From: an uncultured Collinsella sp.
Lineage (GTDB): Bacteria > Actinomycetota > Coriobacteriia > Coriobacteriales > Coriobacteriaceae
Direction of reading: 5' to 3'
Assembly: GCA_934643145.1 (NCBI GenBank)
Contig: CAKUBM010000006.1
Span: 1 to 64,000 of the forward strand
Length of the DNA stretch: 64,000 nucleotides
Shown: positions 17,217 to 27,152 of the stretch, one piece after another
Numbering within the stretch: position 1 is the first letter of the stretch
Layout: every line of letters begins with the position of its first letter
Position numbers and translations under genes: made by a program
The notes under the pieces: model-generated
What the model was told of the DNA's origin: nothing
The model's database searches: none
Seen by the model: the letters and a program-made list of their open reading frames with translations, nothing else

Positions 17217-18158
17217 TTAATGATGTGCCAGCGGGTGCGCCGCCAGATAGACCTCGGTCAGTTGCGTACGATCGACATGCGTGTAGACCTGCGTGGTCGA
17301 TATATCGGCATGTCCCAAGATCTCCTGTAGCACACGGAGGTCTGCGCCGCCCGCAAGCATATGGGTGGCAAAGGAGTGGCGCAGCGTATGGGGATGGAGT
17401 CCCACCAGCCCTACCTGGCGCCCGTAGCGCTCACAGATGGCATGGATGCCCTGGCGCGACAGACGACGGCCGTTCTTATTTAAAAAGACCGCCGAGGTCT
17501 CGGTTCCGCGGGCATGGGCCGCCAAGCGAGAACGCCCCTCAGTTATATAGCGCGTCAGAGCTCGCGCCGCGCTTCCCACCAACGGGGACAGGCGTTCCTT
17601 TGAGCCCTTACCGCGAACGAGTACAAAACCATCGTCGATATGGATATCGCCCACATCGAGCCCCACCAATTCGCTCACACGCAAACCGCATCCGTAGAGC
17701 ACTTCCAAGATGGCATGGTCGCGCAAGCCCATCTCGCCCTCGGGGAAGTCTTGATCGAGCAGCGCCGAGACATCCTCCACCGATAGATACTCCGGCAAAC
17801 GCTCAGCCTTTTTAGGCAGGCGCAACGCCGCCGTTGGATTTTGGGCCACAGCCCCATCGCGCACCAAAAAGGCATGCAGGCCCTTCACGGCCGCAAGCGC
17901 ACGCTCCACCGAGGCATCGGAATAGCCCCCATCGCGACGGTCGGCGACAAAGCCCTCCACGACCTGACGAGTCACCTCATCAAAAGACATGATGCCCGCC
18001 CGCTCCAGATAGGCGCAGTACGTCGTCAGGTCACGACGATAGGCCGCAATCGTGTTGCGCGCCAAACCCCGCTCGACCGCGAGGTAATCGAGATACTCCC
18101 CCGCCGCCACGGCGAGCGACGAGGGAGTAGCTTCGGTATGTTCTTTGTTCGCCGGCAC
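17217..18158 (-). CDS. xerD: Tyrosine recombinase XerD
   Basis: 313 aa with the GTG start at 18158, which is the usual XerC/XerD length. It has an N-terminal SAM-like core-binding domain (about 15-105) and a C-terminal catalytic domain. The catalytic residues are R160 (GCGLRVSEL), K184 (GKGSKER), H257 and R260 (HPHTLRHSFATHM), H283 (LGHADIS) and Y292 (TTQVYTH). Xer enzymes resolve chromosome dimers at dif. The GTG is only 2 nt after the pyrG stop, so the two genes form an operon. A longer reading frame extends into pyrG but is shadow. XerD rather than XerC is a best guess. Confidence 0.9.
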   Translation of the reverse strand: MPANKEHTEATPSSLAVAAGEYLDYLAVERGLARNTIAAYRRDLTTYCAYLERAGIMSFDEVTRQVVEGFVADRRDGGYSDASVERALAAVKGLHAFLVRDGAVAQNPTAALRLPKKAERLPEYLSVEDVSALLDQDFPEGEMGLRDHAILEVLYGCGLRVSELVGLDVGDIHIDDGFVLVRGKGSKERLSPLVGSAARALTRYITEGRSRLAAHARGTETSAVFLNKNGRRLSRQGIHAICERYGRQVGLVGLHPHTLRHSFATHMLAGGADLRVLQEILGHADISTTQVYTHVDRTQLTEVYLAAHPLAHH

Positions 18159-18160
18159 CC

Positions 18161-19828
<1,668 letters not shown>

Positions 19829-19942
19829 TTACCTGCGCTTCCCGTAGAAGTTGTTTATCCACATCTTACGGGTCTTCATTGTAATACTCGCGCCGCGGAC
19901 CGTCCGCAATTTTTCTCGCGTGCGATTGCATTTCTCAATCTT

Positions 19943-19976
19943 GAAACAAAACGCCGCCCGGTTTCCCAGGCGGCGT
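19943..19976 (-). terminator. Intrinsic terminator after the winged-helix gene
   Basis: On the minus strand an 11-bp GC-rich stem (19976-19951, one wobble) closes on a GAAA tetraloop and is followed by TTTTGTTT. Confidence 0.9.
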
Positions 19977-20000
19977 CGCTATGGCAAGGGTTACATGCTG

Positions 20001-20339
20001 CTATCGATCAGCAACCTCGTCCTCAAGCATTTCTTGAACGAGCATGCCGGTACGGACGCCCTCAAGATACCACTCACCACGTTCGGTGAGGCAAATGCCA
20101 TTTGCAAGCTGACCGCCATCGTCGCTATAACGCGAGACGACATCAATCATGCCTTCGGAATCCAGGCGATCGATTGCCGCGCGGGCACGATACGGCGAAA
20201 CCCCCACGCGCTCGGCAAGCGTTTTGCGCGAGAAACCATACGGCCCGCCATTGTCTTCGGTTTGCTGGTCGATCTCCATCAACACCAGCACCTCGACACG
20301 CTTCATATCGTTGACACTCGCACGACCCTTGCCCGCCAT
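20001..20339 (-). CDS. Small winged-helix DNA-binding protein
   Basis: 112 aa. The N-terminus (AGKGRASVNDMKRVEVLVLMEID) leads to a helix-turn-helix (FSRKTLAERVGVSPYRARAAIDRL) and a wing (GMIDVVSRYSDDGGQLANGICLTERG), the layout of MarR/PadR-like winged-helix regulators. No ligand domain is present. GAGGAGG stands just before the ATG at 20339; an upstream in-frame start would include it. The gene is monocistronic, flanked by terminators on both sides. Its target is unknown. Confidence 0.72.
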   Translation of the reverse strand: MAGKGRASVNDMKRVEVLVLMEIDQQTEDNGGPYGFSRKTLAERVGVSPYRARAAIDRLDSEGMIDVVSRYSDDGGQLANGICLTERGEWYLEGVRTGMLVQEMLEDEVADR

Positions 20340-20527
20340 AGCAGCCTCCTCAAACCGAGCACGAGCATCTAACGCGCCGTGCGCGACCGACACACCTCAC
20401 GATGGCAGGTAATATCCATCATGCGGCATCCCGCTAAGGATGAAACAGTTACGGTTATTGTATACCGCTCAAATTGTTTCTAGGCAGGTAAACAGCTATT
20501 TTTCGCCGAAATAGACGCTTTATTGAT

Positions 20528-20562
20528 CAAAAAGCCGTACCGGGCGCTAACCCGATACGGCC
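20528..20562 (-). terminator. Intrinsic terminator after the DUF1846 gene
   Basis: On the minus strand GCCGTATCGGG pairs with CCCGGTACGGC (20562-20534) and is followed by TTTTT. It lies 33 nt after the stop. Confidence 0.92.
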
Positions 20563-20595
20563 AAAATGCGATGCAATTACCGCGGTGCTTCAAAC

Positions 20596-22077
20596 TTAGC
20601 GATGGAAGAAACCGCGGCGTTCAAACTTGGGCTCGCAGCACACGTTGATGCCCAACTTGCGCAGTACCGTCTCGTCCGTCGGCGAGATAATCACGCTAAA
20701 GAAGGCGTCGCAACCGCGCAGCTGCTCCAGGCCCGAAAGGACGCGAGCGGCCGTCTCACTCGTGGCCGAGGTGATCGACAGCGCCATAAGCGTCTCGTCG
20801 GTGTGGAGGCGCGGGTTTTTGCTGCCCAGGAAATGCGTCTTGAGCTTGCTGATGGGCTCGATCGCCTCATCGCTAATGACCTCGAGCTCAAGGTCGACGC
20901 CCGAGACATGCTTGAGGGCGTTCATAATGAGCGAACTTGCGGCGCCCAGGCGCGTGGAGGTCTTACCGGTCACCACGGAGCCATCGGGCATGACCATGGC
21001 ACCCACGGGACCACCCGTCAGCTGCTCCCTGGTGAGGGCCGCCGAGCGCGCCGGTGAGTAGTTCTTATCGATGCCGGCTTTCTTCATAATAATCTTGAGA
21101 CGGTCGACTTGCTCATCGCCCACGCCGGTACGGCGCACATTTTCGACCGCGGTAAAGTAGCGGCGGACGATCTCCATCTTGGAAGCGTCGCGGCAGGCAT
21201 CGTCATCGGTGATGGCAAAGCCGACCATATTGACGCCCATGTCCGTAGGGCTCTGGTAGGGGCTCTTGCCCAGGATCTTTTCCATCAGGGCACGGACTAC
21301 CGGGAAGGCCTCGACGTCGCGGTTGTAGTTGACCGTGGTCTTGTTGTAGGCCTCAAGGTGGAACGAATCGATGATATTGGCGTCGTCGAGGTCAGCCGTG
21401 GCGGCCTCGTAGGCAATATTGACCGGATGCGTCAGAGGAAGATTCCAAACCGGGAAGGTCTCGAATTTGGCATAGCCGGCGGCCGTGCCATGCTTGTGCT
21501 CGTGATAGAGCTGAGACAGGCAGGTGGCAAGCTTGCCCGAGCCAGGACCGGGGGCAGTGACCACAACGAGCGGTCGGGTGGTCTCGACAAACTCGTTCTT
21601 GCCATAGCCATCGTCGGACACGATCAGATCGACATCGTGCGGATACCCCTCGATGGGATAGTGCAGCTTGGCGGGAATACCGAGCGCGTTCAGGCGGTTG
21701 CGGAACACATCGGCAGCGGGCTGGCCGGCGTACTGGGTGATGACCACAGCCGCGACGGCAAAGCCGTTGCCGCGGAACAGGTCAACCAGGCGCAGCACAT
21801 CCTCGTCATAGGTAATGCCAAGGTCACCACGAGCCTTGTTTTTCTCGATGTGGTTCGCGTTGATCGCGATGATAACCTCGACATCGTCGGCGATGCTCTT
21901 GAGCATGCGGAACTTGCTGTCCGGCTCAAAACCCGGCAGCACGCGACTCGCATGATAGTCATCGAACAGCTTGCCACCAAACTCCAAATAGAGCTTGCCA
22001 CCAAACTGCGAGATGCGCTCCTTAATGTGAGCAGCCTGCAGCTCGATATATTTCGCGTTGTCGAAACCCTGGCGCAT
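20596..22077 (-). CDS. DUF1846 domain-containing protein
   Basis: 493 aa, the standard length for this conserved family, whose function is not settled. The N-terminus (RQGFDNAKYIELQAAHIKER) and GGKLYLEFGGKLFDDYHASR are family hallmarks. A P-loop-like GPGSGKLATCLSQLYHE is near the middle. The C-terminal domain holds a ribosomal-S5-like stretch (ALSITSATSETAARVLSGL). The ATG at 22077 has GGGAG 6 nt upstream. The gene is monocistronic. A nucleotide- or polyphosphate-related activity has been suggested for relatives, but nothing in the sequence proves it. Confidence 0.88.
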   Translation of the reverse strand: MRQGFDNAKYIELQAAHIKERISQFGGKLYLEFGGKLFDDYHASRVLPGFEPDSKFRMLKSIADDVEVIIAINANHIEKNKARGDLGITYDEDVLRLVDLFRGNGFAVAAVVITQYAGQPAADVFRNRLNALGIPAKLHYPIEGYPHDVDLIVSDDGYGKNEFVETTRPLVVVTAPGPGSGKLATCLSQLYHEHKHGTAAGYAKFETFPVWNLPLTHPVNIAYEAATADLDDANIIDSFHLEAYNKTTVNYNRDVEAFPVVRALMEKILGKSPYQSPTDMGVNMVGFAITDDDACRDASKMEIVRRYFTAVENVRRTGVGDEQVDRLKIIMKKAGIDKNYSPARSAALTREQLTGGPVGAMVMPDGSVVTGKTSTRLGAASSLIMNALKHVSGVDLELEVISDEAIEPISKLKTHFLGSKNPRLHTDETLMALSITSATSETAARVLSGLEQLRGCDAFFSVIISPTDETVLRKLGINVCCEPKFERRGFFHR

Positions 22078-22184
22078 ATATGGCTCCCGTCCCGTTTCCA
22101 TTTAATGTCTTAGGCGATTATAACGGAGCCTGCCCTCCCCGATGCCCAGGCCATCAACAGGCACCAACCAAACACGCGCTCGAT

Positions 22185-22253
22185 AAGTTGCGGTGGAATA
22201 GTTCCCGCTTAGCCCCTCAGGACACACAAACAGGAGCTATTCCACCGCAACTT
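22185..22253. repeat. Intergenic palindrome b
   Basis: AAGTTGCGGTGGAATAG (22185-22201) and its exact reverse complement at 22237-22253 enclose 35 nt; the stem extends a few pairs with one mismatch (TTCC/GGAG). It lies upstream of the DUF1846 gene and downstream of the carrier gene terminator. No T-run follows. Confidence 0.85.
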
Positions 22254-22329
22254 CCCCTTTTTGGTACAAGCTAACCTGACCCCTTTGCATCAATAATGGA
22301 AACATCGCAGGTGGAGCATAAGTCAGCGA

Positions 22330-22427
22330 GCGCCCGCCAGAGCGAGCAAGGTGACGTGAAAGAGGAGGGCATAGGCCTTTTGGCCATGCCCGACGATTGA
22401 ACGTCAGATTGCCGCTCTGGCGGGCGC
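22330..22427. repeat. Intergenic nested palindrome c
   Basis: Outer arms GCGCCCGCCAGAGCG (22330-22344) and its reverse complement (22413-22427) are perfect over 15 bp. Inside them TGACGT/ACGTCA, then GGGCAT/ATGCCC, then GGCC-TTTT-GGCC are stacked concentrically, so the whole 98 nt can fold into one interrupted hairpin. A further perfect GTTCCGCGG-type hairpin follows at 22441-22468. Confidence 0.85.
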
Positions 22428-22468
22428 GCAGCGTCGACCGGTTCCGCGGTTTGGTAAAACCGCGGAAC

Positions 22469-22507
22469 AAAAAGGCGCCCCCTCCCGCGCACGGAACGGG
22501 AGGGGGC
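22469..22507 (-). terminator. Intrinsic terminator after the arcD-like gene
   Basis: On the minus strand GCCCCCTCCCG pairs with CGGGAGGGGGC (22507-22477) and is followed by GCCTTTTTG. It is about 100 nt after the stop; the interval also holds CCGGTGGG/CCCACCGG (22524-22544). Confidence 0.85.
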
Positions 22508-22609
22508 TAAAGGTAGGAGTCTACCGGTGGGTTTACCCCACCGGACAGACGATGACCAGGTGATCCCTTACAGGATCGTCAAGGTTTCCGTGGGGTACCC
22601 GTTGGGTAC

Positions 22610-24088
22610 TTAGAGCATCACGCAGGCGATGGTCAGGATGACGGCGCAGACGACGGAGAGAGCGACGATGAGCTTAAGGGCAAACTTGAGCCAGGTCGTC
22701 CACTCGATCTTGGCCAGGGCGAGACCGCCCATGATGGCGCCGGAGGTCGGGGTGAACAGGTTCACGACACCGATGGCGGCGGAGAAGATCATGACCATGA
22801 CCTCGGGCGAGAAGCCGAGCTTAACAGCCAGCGGTCCCATGATGGGCATGGAGACGGTAGCCATACCGGAGGTCGAGGGGATCAGGAAGGACAGGCCGAA
22901 GTAGACCAGGAAGCTCATGGGAGCGAAGATCACGCCGGACAGGCCAGCCAGAGCATTGGCAGCAGCGTCGAGGACGTAGACGTCGAGGCCGGTGTTAGCC
23001 ATGAGGACGGAGATACCACGAGCAAGGGCGATGACGAGAACAACGGACATCATGTCGGCAGCGCCGGTGATGAAGGTGTTGACGATCTGCTTCTCGGACA
23101 GGCCACCGATGATACCGATCAGGACGGCCATGAGGAAGAACCAGGTGGAAGCCTCGTCGAAGTACCACTGACCAATGGGCAGGCCGGTGATCAGGGCAGA
23201 CCAGCCCTGGACGACGGTGTTACCGTCGGCGTCGTAGACAGCGCCGGCGTCGAAGAAGTTGGCGACGCCCTCGTTGAGGTCGGCCAGCGGGATGAAGCCG
23301 ACGATCATGACGACGAAGGTGAAGGCGAAAGCGATCAGAACACCCTTCTGACGACCGGTGAGCTTGACCTCCTTGTGAACCTCGGAAGCAGCCTTGCCGT
23401 GAGCCTCTTCGGCGTCCTTGAGCTCCTGCATCGACAGGATGGTGGAACCCTTGTCGGCCTTGACCTTCTTGGCATAGCTCATCACGAAGACGATGGACAT
23501 AGCGGTAGTGACAATCCACAGGACGGCACCGAGGCCGATGATGATGGACTGATTCACGGCAATGTCAACGCCGGTCAGAGCGTCGACGGCAGCGCCGACG
23601 GCGAACGGGTTAACCGTGGAGCCGAGGCAGCCGCAGCCAGCGCCGAGCAGGACGGTAGCGGCGCCGACCATGGGGTCGAAGCCAGCGGCCATCATGGTAG
23701 CAGCGAGCAGGGCGTAGAAGGGAACGGTCTCCTCGCACATACCATAGGTGGTACCGCCGAGGGAGAAGATGAGCATCAGCACGGGAATGAGCATAATCTC
23801 GTTACCCTTAAGCTTCTGCACCAGAACGGCGATGCCGTTGTCCAGGGCGCCGGTCTCGGTCATCATGCCGAGGAAGCCACCCAGGATCATAACGAAGAGG
23901 CAGACGGGCAGAGCGTCAGCGAAGCCCAGGATCGGGGCGGTGCAGAAATCGCTCAGACGGGCGGCAGTAACCGCGCCGCCGGACGTGCCGGAGACGATAA
24001 CGGTAATCACTGCGACAATTGCCAGCAGAGCAAGAAGAATGGTGAACGATGAAGGCATACCGCGCTTTTTCTTAGCGGTCTCAGTCAT
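22610..24088 (-). CDS. YfcC/ArcD-type carrier, probable arginine/ornithine antiporter
   Basis: 492 aa and roughly 12 transmembrane helices, with a large polar loop near residues 215-245 (KADKGSTILSMQELKDAEEAHG). The family includes basic amino-acid antiporters and C4-dicarboxylate-like carriers. The motifs GGTTYGMCEETVPFYAL, GSTVNPFAVG and IPSTSGMATVSMPIMGP are typical of YfcC proteins. The ATG at 24088 follows a strong GAAGGGGGG site. Its place directly after ornithine carbamoyltransferase and arginine deiminase supports arginine import coupled to ornithine export; the substrate is inferred from this context. Confidence 0.82.
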   Translation of the reverse strand: MTETAKKKRGMPSSFTILLALLAIVAVITVIVSGTSGGAVTAARLSDFCTAPILGFADALPVCLFVMILGGFLGMMTETGALDNGIAVLVQKLKGNEIMLIPVLMLIFSLGGTTYGMCEETVPFYALLAATMMAAGFDPMVGAATVLLGAGCGCLGSTVNPFAVGAAVDALTGVDIAVNQSIIIGLGAVLWIVTTAMSIVFVMSYAKKVKADKGSTILSMQELKDAEEAHGKAASEVHKEVKLTGRQKGVLIAFAFTFVVMIVGFIPLADLNEGVANFFDAGAVYDADGNTVVQGWSALITGLPIGQWYFDEASTWFFLMAVLIGIIGGLSEKQIVNTFITGAADMMSVVLVIALARGISVLMANTGLDVYVLDAAANALAGLSGVIFAPMSFLVYFGLSFLIPSTSGMATVSMPIMGPLAVKLGFSPEVMVMIFSAAIGVVNLFTPTSGAIMGGLALAKIEWTTWLKFALKLIVALSVVCAVILTIACVML

Positions 24089-24182
24089 AGTTCTCATCCC
24101 CCCTTCATAAATCATTTACTGATCTCGCCCGAAGCGGCTCTTCCGTGCCGTGCCTGCCGCTTGATGCGAGATTATTACCAGA

Positions 24183-24220
24183 TAAAACCGCTCGGGGTGT
24201 GCAGCAATACACCCCGAGCG
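24183..24220 (-). terminator. Intrinsic terminator after ornithine carbamoyltransferase
   Basis: On the minus strand a 12-bp perfect stem CGCTCGGGGTGT/ACACCCCGAGCG (24220-24189) is followed by GTTTTAT. It separates the carbamoyltransferase from the carrier gene, so the carrier may be a read-through product or have its own promoter. Confidence 0.85.
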
Positions 24221-24235
24221 AGATGCAAGATGCTC

Positions 24236-25231
24236 TTACTTGAGCGTGGCGTACATGACAGCCTTGATGGTGTGCATGCGGTTCTCGGCCTCGTCGAAGA
24301 CCTTGGAAGCGGGGCTCTCGAAGACCTCGTCGGTGACCTCCTGCTCGGTGATGCCGAACTGCTCGCACTTCTCGGCGCCAATAGTGGTGTTGGTGTCGTG
24401 GAAGCTAGGCAGGCAGTGCAGGAAGATGGCACCCGGGTTGGCCATAGCCATGACCTCGGAGGTGACACGATACGGGGTGAGCTGGGCGATGCGCTCGGCC
24501 CAGACCTCGTCGGGCTCGCCCATGGAGACCCACACGTCGGTGTAGAGAACGTCGGCACCGGTGACGCCGTCCTTGACGTCAGTGGTCAGCTTGATGGTGC
24601 AGCCGTTGGCCTCAGCGATGGGCTTGCAGGCCTCGATGACGTCATCGGCGGGCATGCACTCCTCGGGGCCGCAGGCCACGAAGTTCATGCCGAGCTTGGA
24701 GCAGACGACCATGAGGGAGCGAGCAACGTTGTTCTTGCAGTCGCCCATGAAGACGAGGGTCTTGCCCTTGATGTCGTAGTTGAAGTTCTCCTGGACGGTC
24801 AGGATGTCGGCGAGCATCTGGGTGGGATGCCACTCAGTGGTCAGGCCGTTCCACACAGGCACGCCGGACTTAGCAGCGAGCTCCTCGACGTCGTCCTGGG
24901 CAAAGCCACGGAACTCGATGCCGTCATACATGCGGCCGAGAACGCGGGCGGTATCCTCGATGGACTCCTTCTTGCCCATCTGCGACGAACCCGGATCGAG
25001 GTAGGTGACGCCCATGCCCAGATCCATGCCGCCGACCTCGAAGGCGCAGCGGGTACGAGTGGAGGTCTTCTGGAAGAGCAGAACGATGTTCTTGCCCTCG
25101 AGATAGCGGTGCGGAACGCCAGCGCGCTTCATGTCCTTGAAGTTCTTGGAGAGCTTGAGCAGGTACTCGATCTCCTCAGTGGTGAGGTCGAGGAGCTTGA
25201 GGAAGCTACGGCCGGAGAGGTTAACACCCAT
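24236..25231 (-). CDS. arcB: Ornithine carbamoyltransferase (catabolic, arginine deiminase pathway)
   Basis: 331 aa. In the deiminase pathway it converts citrulline and phosphate to ornithine and carbamoyl phosphate. The carbamoyl-phosphate loop FQKTSTRTR is at about residues 53-61. HPTQMLADILT, FMGDCKNNVARS and HCLPSFHDTNT are the other substrate motifs. The ATG at 25231 has AAAGGA 8 nt upstream; a longer reading frame is not supported. It is 105 nt downstream of arcA copy 1. The catabolic direction is inferred from the neighbours; biosynthetic ArgF is the alternative. No carbamate kinase gene (arcC) is in the window. Confidence 0.93.
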   Translation of the reverse strand: MGVNLSGRSFLKLLDLTTEEIEYLLKLSKNFKDMKRAGVPHRYLEGKNIVLLFQKTSTRTRCAFEVGGMDLGMGVTYLDPGSSQMGKKESIEDTARVLGRMYDGIEFRGFAQDDVEELAAKSGVPVWNGLTTEWHPTQMLADILTVQENFNYDIKGKTLVFMGDCKNNVARSLMVVCSKLGMNFVACGPEECMPADDVIEACKPIAEANGCTIKLTTDVKDGVTGADVLYTDVWVSMGEPDEVWAERIAQLTPYRVTSEVMAMANPGAIFLHCLPSFHDTNTTIGAEKCEQFGITEQEVTDEVFESPASKVFDEAENRMHTIKAVMYATLK

Positions 25232-25290
25232 GGTTCGTTTCCTTTCGAAGAAATGAATTACGTAAGTATTAGTGTCGCCCGTTTGACGGG

Positions 25291-25324
25291 CGAAACCGGT
25301 GCGGTTGTAGGGAGACCGCACCGG
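25291..25324 (-). terminator. Hairpin with short T-run between arcA copy 1 and arcB
   Basis: On the minus strand CCGGTGCGGT pairs with ACCGCACCGG (25324-25296) and only TTTCG follows. It may attenuate rather than fully stop transcription into arcB. Confidence 0.55.
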
Positions 25325-25336
25325 AAACGGAAAGAC

Positions 25337-26578
25337 TTAGAGGTCCTCGCGCCAGAAGGGCATGCTCATGCAGCGCGGGCCGCCGCGGCCGCGGGAGAGC
25401 TCGGCGGAGGGCACGACGAGAAGGTCCAGGCCCTCCTTGTACAGCACGTCGTTGGTGACGGTGTTGCGGGCGTAGACGCAGATCTTGCCGGGCTCGACGC
25501 ACAGGGTGTTGGAGCCGTCGTTCCACTGCTCGCGGGAGGCCGCGATCGGGTCGCCGCCGCCGCAGGGGATCAGCTTGACCTGGTCGACGCCGGTGGCGTC
25601 CTCCAGGACGTGCTCGAGGGTGTCCTCGATCAGGCGGATGTTCACGTCGCCCGGGTTCTTGCCGGCGGTCAGCTCGTAGACGCGCAGGGTGCCCATGATG
25701 GCGGGGTGGATCGTGAACTTATCGACGTCGATCTGGGTGAAGACCGTGTCGAGGTGCATGAAGGCGCGCGAGACCGGGATGTCGAAGGCCAGGATGCGCT
25801 CGACCTTGGAGTCGGAGTTCCAGAAGATGTTCTGGGCCATGACGTCGATAGCGGCGGCCTGGGTGCGCTGGGAGATGCCGACGGCGAGGGTCTTCTCGTT
25901 GATGTTCAGCACGTCGCCGCCCTCGGTGTGGAACTGGCAGTCGCGGCGGAAGTACAGGGAGACGTCCTTGTAGTCGGGGTGGTACTTGAAGACGTACTTG
26001 CCGTACAGGGTCTCGCGGTTGCGGGTGACCGAGTACATGCGGTTGAGGTTGACGCCCTCGCCGACGACCGCGAACGGGTCGCGGGTGAAGTAGAGGTTGG
26101 GCATCGGGTCGATGATCAGGTCGGACTCGGACTCGGAGTTGACCAGGGAGTCGAGGGTCGTGGACGCCGTGAGGGGCATGTCGATCTCGGCCTTGGTCAT
26201 GCCGGCCATGGTCTTCTTGACGAACTCGAGGTTGTCCTCGATGGAGTCCAGCTTCTCGCGGACGATCTGCGGCATGTGCTGGCCGCGGATGCCGGCCTCG
26301 GCGATGTACTGGTCGGTGAACTCGGCGCGGGCGCCGGGGACCTGGTCGAACACCTCCGCGACGAGGTTCTCGAGGTAGAGGACCTCCACGCCCTGGTCCC
26401 TCAGGATCTGGGCGAAGGTGTCGTGCTCCTGCTGTGCGACCTCCAGGAACGGGACGTCGTCGAACAGGAGTCGCTCGAGCTCGTCGGGCGGCAGGTTGAG
26501 GAGCTCGTCGCCGGGACGGTGCAGGCAGACCTTCCTGAGCTTGCCGATCTCGGAAGGCACGTGCAGACCTTTCGTCAT
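25337..26578 (-). CDS. arcA: Arginine deiminase, copy 1
   Basis: 413 aa. It hydrolyses arginine to citrulline and ammonia, the first step of fermentative arginine use. Catalytic elements are visible: FTRDPFAVVG, FHTEGGDVLNI, the His in FMHLDTVFTQ and the nucleophile Cys403 in GRGGPRCMSMPF. The ATG has GGAGG 3 nt before it inside GGTAGGAGGCC. The protein is identical to copy 2 at 28427. This copy leads arcB and the carrier gene and stops with TAA. Its codon choice is strongly biased to G/C-ending codons, consistent with high expression. Confidence 0.97.
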   Translation of the reverse strand: MTKGLHVPSEIGKLRKVCLHRPGDELLNLPPDELERLLFDDVPFLEVAQQEHDTFAQILRDQGVEVLYLENLVAEVFDQVPGARAEFTDQYIAEAGIRGQHMPQIVREKLDSIEDNLEFVKKTMAGMTKAEIDMPLTASTTLDSLVNSESESDLIIDPMPNLYFTRDPFAVVGEGVNLNRMYSVTRNRETLYGKYVFKYHPDYKDVSLYFRRDCQFHTEGGDVLNINEKTLAVGISQRTQAAAIDVMAQNIFWNSDSKVERILAFDIPVSRAFMHLDTVFTQIDVDKFTIHPAIMGTLRVYELTAGKNPGDVNIRLIEDTLEHVLEDATGVDQVKLIPCGGGDPIAASREQWNDGSNTLCVEPGKICVYARNTVTNDVLYKEGLDLLVVPSAELSRGRGGPRCMSMPFWREDL

Positions 26579-26602
26579 GGCCTCCTACCTTTCTTTCGGG
26601 CC
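25338..26602. repeat. 1,265-nt direct duplication, copy 1 (arcA and its ribosome site)
   Basis: Positions 25338-26602 and 28428-29692 (offset 3,090) show no difference that I could find by reading. Shadow reading frames on both strands also match, so there are no silent changes in those stretches. Identity stops at the stop codon (TAA in copy 1, TAG in copy 2) on one side and 24 nt upstream of the ATG on the other. Confidence 0.9.
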
Positions 26603-26660
26603 CCTGTCAGGGCCGATTCGTTAGCGCCCCTCCGTGTGAGGCGTTATTGCTGACGACATA

Positions 26661-26689
26661 TTTATATCCAAAATCAGTCCATACTTCCA
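26661..26689 (-). promoter_or_regulatory. Promoter of arcA copy 1
   Basis: On the minus strand TGGAAG (26689-26684) and TATAAA (26666-26661) are 17 nt apart. The -10 is good and the -35 poor, as in activator-dependent promoters. The arrangement is matched base for base in spacing at the second arcA promoter. Confidence 0.65.
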
Positions 26690-26697
26690 CCTCGCCC

Positions 26698-26727
26698 CCG
26701 AACGGTTTTATATGAGGGGTGAACGGC
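26698..26727 (-). promoter_or_regulatory. LytTR-type direct repeat upstream of arcA copy 1
   Basis: On the minus strand GCCGTTCAC, 12 nt, ACCGTTCGG: two 9-mers at a 21-bp period, the second ending 8 nt before the -35 box. The published LytTR consensus is two 9-mers of the form [TA][AC][CA]GTTN[AG][TG] separated by 12-13 nt; the promoter-proximal box matches at every position. The regulator itself is not in the window. Confidence 0.6.
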
Positions 26728-26760
26728 ATACACATATACTTCACGCATGGCACACTTTGA

Positions 26761-26832
26761 TTTAATAAAGTGTATTTACGTGCTAAAACGCGTTTTCAAT
26801 CCAAATAGCAAATGGAACTTAACTTTATTAAA
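26761..26832. repeat. AT-rich inverted repeat in the arcA copy 1 upstream region
   Basis: TTTAATAAAGT (26761-26771) and ACTTTATTAAA (26822-26832) are perfect reverse complements and enclose the palindrome AAAACGCGTTTT (26785-26796). They may be operators or just AT-rich promoter-upstream DNA. The rest of the 26728-27062 stretch holds no gene. Confidence 0.5.
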
Positions 26833-26955
26833 CCACCCTCAAATTGCATATTTCTAATAAAGCTATGAATAGAATTAGCGATTCATGCCGCGTCTCAACC
26901 ATTTTCATTTTTATTCAGAAAAAAGTTTGTCCTATTCATTTCTGGTAAACAAATT

Positions 26956-26985
26956 ACCGTTTACCAGACGCTTGATACCGTTCAC
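26956..26985 (+). promoter_or_regulatory. Orphan LytTR-type direct repeat
   Basis: On the plus strand ACCGTTTAC, 12 nt, ACCGTTCAC, again a 21-bp period, but no gene or clear promoter reads rightward from it. The stretch 26963-26986 recurs with two mismatches at 50288-50311, upstream of the MerR-type gene. The upstream flank also forms CTGGTAAAC/GTTTACCAG (26942-26967). Confidence 0.5.
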
Positions 26986-27062
26986 CGGAAGCTCAGTATA
27001 AGGCCCAGCGGATACCGGCTCGCTTTACGGCCCCATTTGTAACAACTTGACTTCTCGGTATA

Positions 27063-27099
27063 GAAAAACGAACCCGCTTCCCCTAGGGAAACGGGTCCG
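27063..27099 (-). terminator. Intrinsic terminator after the aminotransferase
   Basis: On the minus strand a 14-bp stem (27099-27069, two wobble pairs) is followed by TTTTTC. The plus-strand reading also ends in TTTT, so it could act in both directions. Confidence 0.9.
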
Positions 27100-27152
27100 T
27101 TTTCGATTATCTTCGTCCTATTTGGATAAGGCCCTCGAAGATCATCGGAATC

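Noticed and set aside
22441..22468. GTTCCGCGGTTT hairpin as a terminator
   Set aside because: Neither strand has a T-run after the second arm. The nearby 22477-22507 stem fits a terminator better.
24161..26653. An 830-codon open frame on the plus strand across the carbamoyltransferase and arcA genes
   Set aside because: Antisense shadow. Translation is dominated by Val, Leu, Gly and Asp in the pattern expected from reversed high-GC codons, and a similar shadow appears opposite arcA copy 2.
26866..26949. Possible 27-residue peptide in the arcA copy 1 upstream region
   Set aside because: No ribosome site before the ATG, no neighbour it would be coupled to, and AT-rich composition makes short frames likely by chance.
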